A stretch of DNA of 64,000 nucleotides. Source: CF-46 sp042408445 (GTDB lineage: Bacteria; Chloroflexota; Limnocylindria; Limnocylindrales; CSP1-4). Below the pieces are notes generated by a model, which saw only the letters and a program-made list of their open reading frames with translations, was not told where the DNA came from and did not search any database. Shown piece by piece: positions 58,937 to 64,000 of this stretch. The stretch spans positions 1 through 64,000 of the forward strand of contig JBHORC010000027.1 in NCBI GenBank assembly GCA_042408445.1, in the 5' to 3' direction. Each line of letters starts with the position of its first letter. Positions within the stretch are counted from its first letter, which is position 1. The translations under genes were made by a program, and so were the position numbers.

Positions 58937-59173
58937 TCAGGCGGCGGTCGTCGTCGGCGCGAAGAGGAACGACGCGACCGAGAAGGCGACGAACAGGATC
59001 AGGAGGACGATCGTGAACTGCCACAGGCGCCGCTCGATGCCGCGCCGGCTTCGATAGACCGCGGAGTCGCCACCGAACGTCCCCGACAGGCCGGTTCCCC
59101 GTGCCTGGAGAAGGATCGCGAAGACGAGCGCGATGCTGACGATGATCTGGCCGATGGCCAGGGCAGGATTCAC
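58937..59173 (-). CDS. secG: Preprotein translocase subunit SecG
   Basis: 78-residue SecG: two membrane helices (AIGQIIVSIALVFAILLQA and LWQFTIVLLILFVAFSVASF) around the loop RGTGLSGTFGGDSAVYRSRR that contains the conserved TFGG. GTG at 59173 follows GGAGGT with eight-base spacing. It has its own extended -10, although gpmI-secG co-localisation is common. Confidence 0.94.
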   Translation of the reverse strand: MNPALAIGQIIVSIALVFAILLQARGTGLSGTFGGDSAVYRSRRGIERRLWQFTIVLLILFVAFSVASFLFAPTTTAA

Positions 59174-59203
59174 TGAGATCGACCTCCGTTTGGACGGGCC
59201 GGG

Positions 59204-59212
59204 ATGATAGCA
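59204..59212 (-). promoter_or_regulatory. Extended -10 promoter of secG
   Basis: TGC TATCAT on the minus strand, about 30 bases before secG and adjoining a hairpin (59214-59230). Same motif as the rpmB promoter. Confidence 0.55.
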
Positions 59213-59213
59213 C

Positions 59214-59230
59214 GGGGGTTCGAAGCCCCC
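59214..59230 (-). terminator. Hairpin after gpmI
   Basis: GGGGG-CTTCGAA-CCCCC on the minus strand, six bases past the gpmI stop and overlapping the secG promoter region. Weak as terminator because no T run follows directly. Confidence 0.4.
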
Positions 59231-59235
59231 GCCGC

Positions 59236-60816
59236 TCAGCCTCCGGGCTCGACGAGCAGCGAGCGGCCGGTCATGCCGTCCCAGCGCGGCAGCCCGACGA
59301 GCTCGGCGAGCGTCGGCGCGACGTCGGCGAGGACGCCGTCGCGGAGGTCGCGGCCCGAGACGGCGCGACCGACGAGCACGAGCGGCACCGGGTTCAGCGA
59401 GTGGGCCGTGACCGGGCTCCCGTCGGCGTCGCGCATCTGATCCGCGTTGCCGTGATCCGCGGTGATCGCGAGGAGGCCGCCGGGTCCGTCCGGCTGCCGC
59501 CGGTCGGTCGTTTCCATCGCGGCGACGATCCGGCCGAGACACGCATCGACGGTCTCGACCGCGGTGATCGCCGCTGCCCAGACGCCGGTGTGACCAACCA
59601 TGTCGGGGTTCGCGAAGTTGGTGACGATCAGGTCGTAGGCGTCCCCGTCGATCGCCTTGACGACGGCGTCGGCGACACCGTCGGCGCTCATCGCCGGGGC
59701 GAGGTCGTAGGTCGCGACCTTCGGGCTCGGGACGAGCGTCCGGTCCTCGCCGGGCAGCGACGCCTCGCGTCCGCCGTTGAAGAAGTACGTGACGTGGGCG
59801 TACTTCTCCGTCTCGGCGACGTGGAGCTGTCGCCACCCGGCGTCCGACGCGGCGTGGGCGAGCGAGTACGCCTCCTCGGGTGGGAAGGCGACCTCGACCG
59901 GGAGGCCGCCTTCGTACTCGGTCATCGTCACGACGACCAGGTCCGTGGGGCGAGGGCCGGCGGCCGCGCGGTCGAAGGCGGTGAACGCTTCCCCCTCCAC
60001 GAGGGCATGCGTCAGCTGCCGGGCGCGGTCCGCCCGGAAGTTGGCATGGACGATCGCCTCGTGATCCCGGACGCGGCCGTCGACGCCGTCGATCACGGTC
60101 GGCAGGACGAACTCGTCGTTCTCGCCACGAGCGTAGGCAGCCTCGATCGCCGCCGTGGCCGAGCTCGCCCGCTCCCCCACCCCGTGGACGATCGCGTCGT
60201 AGCCGCGGGCGATCCGGTCCCAGCGCTGATCGCGATCCATCGCGTAATAGCGGCCGCCGATCGTGGCGATCCGCGCGTCCGGGTGCGCGGCGTGGAGTCG
60301 CTCCTCGAGGTCGGCGACGAACGGGATCGCGGACCGGGGCGGGGTGTCCCGCCCATCCAGCAGCGCGTGGACGCGCACCTCGCGGACCCCGCGCTCCTTC
60401 GCGAGCTGGGCCAGCGCGACGAGATGGCGGTCGTTCGCGTGGACGCCACCGGGCCCGATGAGACTGACGACGTGGAACCGGCCGGTCGTGTCCGCCGCTC
60501 GACGGCACGCGTCGAGGAGCGCCGGCCGCTCGAAGAAGGTGCGGTCGGCGATCGCGGCGTCGATCCGCGGCAGGTCCTGCAGAACGGGGCGGCCGGCACC
60601 GAGGTTCAGGTGACCGACCTCCGAGTTGCCCATCTGGCCCTTCGGCAGCCCGACCGCGTCCTCCGAGGCGCGCAAGGTGCAGCTCGGCCAGCGTTCGAGG
60701 AGGCTCCGCCAGACGGGCATCCGCGCCTGCGCGATCGCATCGTTCGCGGGCACCGGTCCGATCCCGAAGCCATCGATGACGACCAGGACGAGCGGTCGGG
60801 GACGGCTCTCCGTCAC
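59236..60816 (-). CDS. gpmI: 2,3-bisphosphoglycerate-independent phosphoglycerate mutase
   Basis: Glycolytic mutase using two Mn ions and a phosphoserine. 526 residues: VLVVIDGFGIGP (metal), the catalytic Ser in GQMGNSEVGHLNLGAGR, LDGRDTPPRSA, GGRYYAMDRDQRWDR, TNFANPDMVGHTGV and ITADHGNADQM (metal). It overlaps tpiA by 4 bases. With tpiA it forms a glycolysis pair. Confidence 0.96.
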   Translation of the reverse strand: MTESRPRPLVLVVIDGFGIGPVPANDAIAQARMPVWRSLLERWPSCTLRASEDAVGLPKGQMGNSEVGHLNLGAGRPVLQDLPRIDAAIADRTFFERPALLDACRRAADTTGRFHVVSLIGPGGVHANDRHLVALAQLAKERGVREVRVHALLDGRDTPPRSAIPFVADLEERLHAAHPDARIATIGGRYYAMDRDQRWDRIARGYDAIVHGVGERASSATAAIEAAYARGENDEFVLPTVIDGVDGRVRDHEAIVHANFRADRARQLTHALVEGEAFTAFDRAAAGPRPTDLVVVTMTEYEGGLPVEVAFPPEEAYSLAHAASDAGWRQLHVAETEKYAHVTYFFNGGREASLPGEDRTLVPSPKVATYDLAPAMSADGVADAVVKAIDGDAYDLIVTNFANPDMVGHTGVWAAAITAVETVDACLGRIVAAMETTDRRQPDGPGGLLAITADHGNADQMRDADGSPVTAHSLNPVPLVLVGRAVSGRDLRDGVLADVAPTLAELVGLPRWDGMTGRSLLVEPGG

Positions 60817-61628
60817 GACGCCGCGGCGCGGCGCGCGGCCGCCGTGATCCCCGCGCGCGCGACGATGCCCGACATCTCGTCGGGCTTCAGGGACGCGCCG
60901 CCGACGAGCGCGCCGTCGATCGAGGGCTCGGCGAGGAACTCGCCGATGTTCGCCGCTGTGACGCTGCCGCCGTAGAGGATCGGAAGCCAGTCACCGACAC
61001 CCGACACGCCGTTCGCTCCGGAGAGCCCGCCCCGGATGGCGTCAGCCATGGCCGCCGCGTCCCGGCCGCTGGCGTTCCGGCCAGTCCCGATCGCCCATAT
61101 CGGTTCATACGCCACGACCAACCCGCCCTCCGACAGAGCCGGACCGGCATTCGGTCGCAGCGCCTCGCGCAGCTGGTCCAGGACGATCGCGATCGCGGCG
61201 TCCTCGCCGGCCTCGCGGACCTCGAGGGACTCCCCGACACAGAGGATCGGGCGAAGTCCGGCACGGAGCGCCCGCCCGAGCTTTGCCGCGATCAGCACGT
61301 CCGTCTCGCCCGCATCGCGTCGTCGCTCGCTGTGGCCGAGGATCACCCAGGTCGCGAGTCCCTCGAGCATCGGGGCGCTGATCTCGCCGGTATAGGCCCC
61401 CGCGATCTCGTGGTGCACGTTCTGGGCCCCGATCGCGACGTCCGGATCGGATTCCGCGAGCGCATCGCGAACCGCCGCCAGGCAGACGTAGGGCGGGCAG
61501 ATGACCCGCGTGACGCCCTCGACCCGCGTCCGCGACGCGATTGTCCGCGCGAGCTCGCCCGCATCGGCAGGGGTCGTGTTCATCTTCCAGTTGGCGGCGA
61601 TCACGACCGGGCGCATCGCCCGCATCAT
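60813..61628 (-). CDS. tpiA: Triosephosphate isomerase
   Basis: Interconverts DHAP and GAP. 271 residues. NWKMN (phosphate site), catalytic His in VILGHSERRRDAG, catalytic Glu in VVAYEPIWAIGTG, and LYGGSVTAANIGE with VGGASLKPDEM. ATG at 61628 overlaps the whiA stop; a second ATG (61616) gives MRPVVIAANWKM. C-terminus Ala/Arg-rich. Confidence 0.96.
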   Translation of the reverse strand: MMRAMRPVVIAANWKMNTTPADAGELARTIASRTRVEGVTRVICPPYVCLAAVRDALAESDPDVAIGAQNVHHEIAGAYTGEISAPMLEGLATWVILGHSERRRDAGETDVLIAAKLGRALRAGLRPILCVGESLEVREAGEDAAIAIVLDQLREALRPNAGPALSEGGLVVAYEPIWAIGTGRNASGRDAAAMADAIRGGLSGANGVSGVGDWLPILYGGSVTAANIGEFLAEPSIDGALVGGASLKPDEMSGIVARAGITAAARRAAAS

Positions 61629-62557
61629 GCCAGAGGCATCGACGACGACGACGAGCGCCTGCGCGCCGGGCCACGAGCGGTGGCCGCCGCTCCCGGATGA
61701 ATCGCGGCTGCCGTCCGTCGTCGCCTCGGCGCCGCCCGGTCATCGGGCGAGGCGGCGAGATGCTCGATCCGCTCGAGCGCCCGCTGCACCGCGGACCGGT
61801 GGATGTCCAGCCGCTCCGCCAGCTCGCCGAGCGTCGCCTCCGGCGTCTCGCGGCGCGCCTCGGCGACGAGCCGGACGACGAATGGCTGGTCGGCGAGCTC
61901 GCCGCTCGCCGAGAGCTCGTCGATGGCCGCGACCTGGCGCCCCGCCGCGCCCACCGCTCGCTGGAGGTTGGCAGACTCGGCATTCAGGACCCGATTCAGG
62001 TCGCCGCGCAGCGCCCGGGAGACCTGCCGCGCCTCCACCTCGAGGAGCGCGCCCGCCGCGCCAATCCGGCGGAGGAACACGCCGACGGTCTCGCCGCTCT
62101 TCCAGGTCACGACGCCGCGACCGCGACGGATCCGCCACGACGCGCGCAGATCGATGGATGCGAGCCGGCGCGCGAGCTCCGGCGCATCGTCAGCGGGGAT
62201 CACGAACTCGAGATGGGTCCGGCCGCCGGCCAGGCTCAACGAGCCGTGGGCGAGGAAGAGCCCGCGCAGCCAGGCCGTCCGGCAATGGTCGGCCGCGGCA
62301 TCCCAGTCGAAGCTGCCGGTGAGCACCGGTCGGGCGCCCGCCTCCGCGGGTTCCATCGCCGCGATCTCGCGGGCGAGGCGAACGAGGAGTCGTGCCAGCG
62401 GCGCGTCGTGGCGAGCGGCCGGCCCCGCTGGCACGCCCGGCGCGACCCGGAGCCGCAGGCCGAGCGCCTCCGCCCGTCGATCGCAGGGTCGCGACGGCTC
62501 GACCGCCGCGAGCTCCGAGCGAAGCGCGAGCGCGAGGTCCCGGTCCGAGCGACTCAC
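61625..62557 (-). CDS. whiA: WhiA-type DNA-binding protein
   Basis: 310 residues. WhiA controls division/sporulation genes in Gram-positive bacteria and is found next to yvcK and rapZ. N-terminal LAGLIDADG-like half (LRGLFLAHGSLSLAGGRTHL), then RVLNAESANLQRAVGAAGRQ and the C-terminal helix-turn-helix LGELAERLDIHRSAVQRALE. A basic/Ser-rich tail (RRRRTAAAIHPG, ARRRSSSSS) extends past the domain. GTG start 62557, 21 bases after yvcK. The HTH is shorter than in Actinobacteria, so DNA specificity may differ. Confidence 0.9.
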   Translation of the reverse strand: MSRSDRDLALALRSELAAVEPSRPCDRRAEALGLRLRVAPGVPAGPAARHDAPLARLLVRLAREIAAMEPAEAGARPVLTGSFDWDAAADHCRTAWLRGLFLAHGSLSLAGGRTHLEFVIPADDAPELARRLASIDLRASWRIRRGRGVVTWKSGETVGVFLRRIGAAGALLEVEARQVSRALRGDLNRVLNAESANLQRAVGAAGRQVAAIDELSASGELADQPFVVRLVAEARRETPEATLGELAERLDIHRSAVQRALERIEHLAASPDDRAAPRRRRTAAAIHPGAAATARGPARRRSSSSSMPLA

Positions 62558-62578
62558 CCGGGCGCCGTCATGCGCGCC

Positions 62579-63943
62579 TCAGGCGATCCGGCTCATCGCC
62601 GCGCGCCGATGCGCGCTTCCCTCGCGCTCCAGGATCTTCACGACGGCGGCGGCGACCCGCCGCGGGTCGTGCCGGAGCGGGGCGGCCGGGTCGACCACAT
62701 CCTCGAGGGCAAGCGTGGGCAGCGGCAGCACGTCGGGAGGCCAGGACAGCCCGACGGGCTCGGACGGGGCGTTCAACCCGTCGGCGAGAAGGCGGTTATT
62801 CGCGAGGACGACGTCCACGATGCCGGGGCCGACATGGTTCACGACCGCGGCGACGTGGTCCGCGAGGTTCATCCCCTCGGTCTCGCCGGGTTGGGTGGCG
62901 ACGTTGCAGACGAACACGCGAAGCGCCGACGTCTCAGCGAGGGCGCGCCGGAACTCCGGCAGGAGGAGGCTCGGCAGGACGCTCGTGAAGACGCTTCCGG
63001 GCCCGAGGACGATCAGCTCCGCCTCAGCAATCGCGGCGAGCGCGTCCTCGGACGCCGGCACGTCGCTCGGGGTGATCCACGCCTCGACGATCCCCTTCGC
63101 CCGGGTGATGACCGACTGGCCGTTGAGCACGGTTCCGTCGCCGAGCCGGGCGTGCATCGTGAGCGGCGTCGCCGCAGCCGGCAGAACCTGGCCGCGCACG
63201 GCGAGGACGCGGTTCGCGAGACGGACCGCCTCCTCGAAGTCGCCGCCCTGGAGCTGCGTCATCGCCGCGAGGAGGATGTTTCCAAGCGGGTGCCCGCCGA
63301 GCGGCCCGCCGGCTTCGGGTGCCGGATCGGCGGGCGAGCCGGCGAACCGGTGCTCGAGCACCTCGCCGACGAGCGTCTCGTCGTCCGCGAGCGCCGCGAG
63401 ACAGCGCCGGATGTCGCCGACCGGCGGGATCGCGAGCTGGTCCCGCAGCACGCCCGACGATCCACCGTCGTCCGCGACGGCCACGATCGCGGTGAGATTG
63501 CTGGTGTGCGCCTTCAGGCCGCGCAGCAGCATGGACTGGCCGGTGCCCCCGCCGATGACCACGATCCGCGGTCCGCGGGCGAGCGACTTGCGCTGGTAGA
63601 TCAGCTCGACGAGGCGGCCGCCCGCCGATGGCAGGAACGGCGACGCGAGCGCCCGGATCGTCCGGTAGGCGCCAAATCCGATCAGCCCGACCCCGACCAG
63701 GCCGACGATCAACCCGCGCAGCGGATACGGCAGGAACTGGAGCGTGATCGCATCGAGCGCCGCGCCGGCGAGACCGGTCGGCTCGACGTCGCGGGTCGCC
63801 TGTCGGACCACGTGCGCGACGCCGAGAGCGAGCACGAGACAGCCCGCGAACGTCATCAGGAGCCAGCGCTTGACACCGATCCCGGGCGTCAGCCAGCGGC
63901 GCAGGTTCGCCCCGCGCTGCCCCTCGGGTGGCTGGTTCGTCAC
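62579..63943 (-). CDS. yvcK: YvcK-family protein with N-terminal membrane anchor
   Basis: 454 residues. Residues 1-120 hold two hydrophobic helices (about 26-46, WLLMTFAGCLVLALGVAHVV; 75-96, LRGLIVGLVGVGLIGFGAYR), absent from B. subtilis YvcK. The CofD-like Rossmann domain starts RIVVIGGGTGQSMLLRGLKA (GGGTG 131-135), with VAVADDGGSSGVLRDQL, GHPLGNILLAAMTQLQ and VLGPGSVFTSVLPSLL. YvcK binds UDP-sugars and affects carbon flow and envelope. It sits between the probable rapZ and whiA. Confidence 0.92.
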   Translation of the reverse strand: MTNQPPEGQRGANLRRWLTPGIGVKRWLLMTFAGCLVLALGVAHVVRQATRDVEPTGLAGAALDAITLQFLPYPLRGLIVGLVGVGLIGFGAYRTIRALASPFLPSAGGRLVELIYQRKSLARGPRIVVIGGGTGQSMLLRGLKAHTSNLTAIVAVADDGGSSGVLRDQLAIPPVGDIRRCLAALADDETLVGEVLEHRFAGSPADPAPEAGGPLGGHPLGNILLAAMTQLQGGDFEEAVRLANRVLAVRGQVLPAAATPLTMHARLGDGTVLNGQSVITRAKGIVEAWITPSDVPASEDALAAIAEAELIVLGPGSVFTSVLPSLLLPEFRRALAETSALRVFVCNVATQPGETEGMNLADHVAAVVNHVGPGIVDVVLANNRLLADGLNAPSEPVGLSWPPDVLPLPTLALEDVVDPAAPLRHDPRRVAAAVVKILEREGSAHRRAAMSRIA

Positions 63944-63971
63944 GCGGTCATCCCTCGGACGGCCGGACGGT

Positions 63972-64000
63972 TCACGACCGGTCGAGCTCCCGATGGAACA
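63972..64000 (-). CDS. 3' end of an upstream gene, probably rapZ (window edge)
   Basis: The minus strand from the window edge reads FHRELDRS then TGA at 63974-63972, 28 bases before yvcK. HRxLxR is a common C-terminal ending of RapZ, and rapZ-yvcK-whiA is the standard order. Only eight residues are visible, so this rests on synteny and a short motif. Confidence 0.4.

Noticed and set aside
59214..59230. tRNA T-arm-like sequence GGGGGTTCGAAGCCCCC
   Set aside because: No acceptor, D or anticodon arms around it; best read as a hairpin after gpmI.
1..64000. CRISPR array, insertion sequence or prophage
   Set aside because: No regularly spaced repeats, transposase, integrase or phage structural genes seen; tRNAs are intact without duplicated 3' ends.

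Overview
The window is a continuous stretch of a very GC-rich (about 70 % by eye) bacterial chromosome, densely packed and mostly on the minus strand. The backbone is conserved housekeeping genes. The conserved order (rimM, khpA, rpsP, ffh, ftsY, smc, rnc, acpP, nusB, plsX, rpmF, yceD, coaD, rsmD, recG, fakA; later rapZ, yvcK, whiA, tpiA, gpmI, secG), together with WhiA, FakA, Asp23 paralogues, LCP and DUF3352 proteins and a Flp-type pilin, suggests a Chloroflexota lineage of the Limnocylindria/Ellin6529 type. That taxonomic call is inference from gene content and composition only.

Layout. 1-19.8 kb (minus): ribosome maturation, SRP targeting (Ffh and FtsY), chromosome condensation (Smc), RNase III, fatty-acid/phospholipid genes (AcpP, PlsX, FakA), NusB, CoaD, RsmD and RecG. 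Many genes overlap by 1-4 bases. 19.98-20.2 kb: rpmB, alone on the plus strand. 20.2-33.5 kb (minus): dtd, an extended rpe, rlmN, fmt, def, a small helical protein, priA, gmk, rluD, lspA, ileS. 33.6-35.4 kb (plus): LCP envelope protein, then about 500 bases without a supported gene but with a tandem repeat. 35.9-40.7 kb (minus): ilvE, then rpsF-ssb-rpsR followed by three membrane proteins (TSUP, DUF1634, CaCA exchanger). 40.9-42.6 kb (plus): CpaE-like protein and two tiny coupled ORFs. 42.6-52.8 kb is the more accessory part: PaiB, a phytanoyl-CoA dioxygenase-like protein, a small winged-helix protein, an Imm5-like protein, a GH13 enzyme, a DEAD-box helicase, a lipase-maturation-factor/FAD-oxidoreductase pair and a lipoprotein. 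52.9-57.1 kb holds tRNAs (Cys, Gln, Gly, Phe, Val, Leu, Leu; a further Leu lies at 42.7 kb) around ydeI-like, htpX, lemA and a Flp pilin gene. 57.1-64 kb (minus): peptide-type solute-binding protein, secG, gpmI, tpiA, whiA, yvcK and the end of a probable rapZ.

Regulation visible in sequence. Short AT-rich islands resembling -10 elements (TATACT, TATCCT, TATCAT, TACACT, TAGACT), often with a TGN extension, mark the likely transcription starts. In two cases (def and the LCP gene) the -10 lies exactly seven bases before ATG, implying leaderless mRNAs. The DivIVA-like gene between yceD and coaD appears to start at ACG behind a strong Shine-Dalgarno sequence.

I see no CRISPR array, insertion sequence, prophage or complete defence locus. 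I do not see an obvious new multi-gene system. The best leads are the ACG start, the leaderless promoters, the C-terminally extended Rpe, the LMF-FAD pair, the membrane-anchored YvcK and the repeat-bearing spacers.
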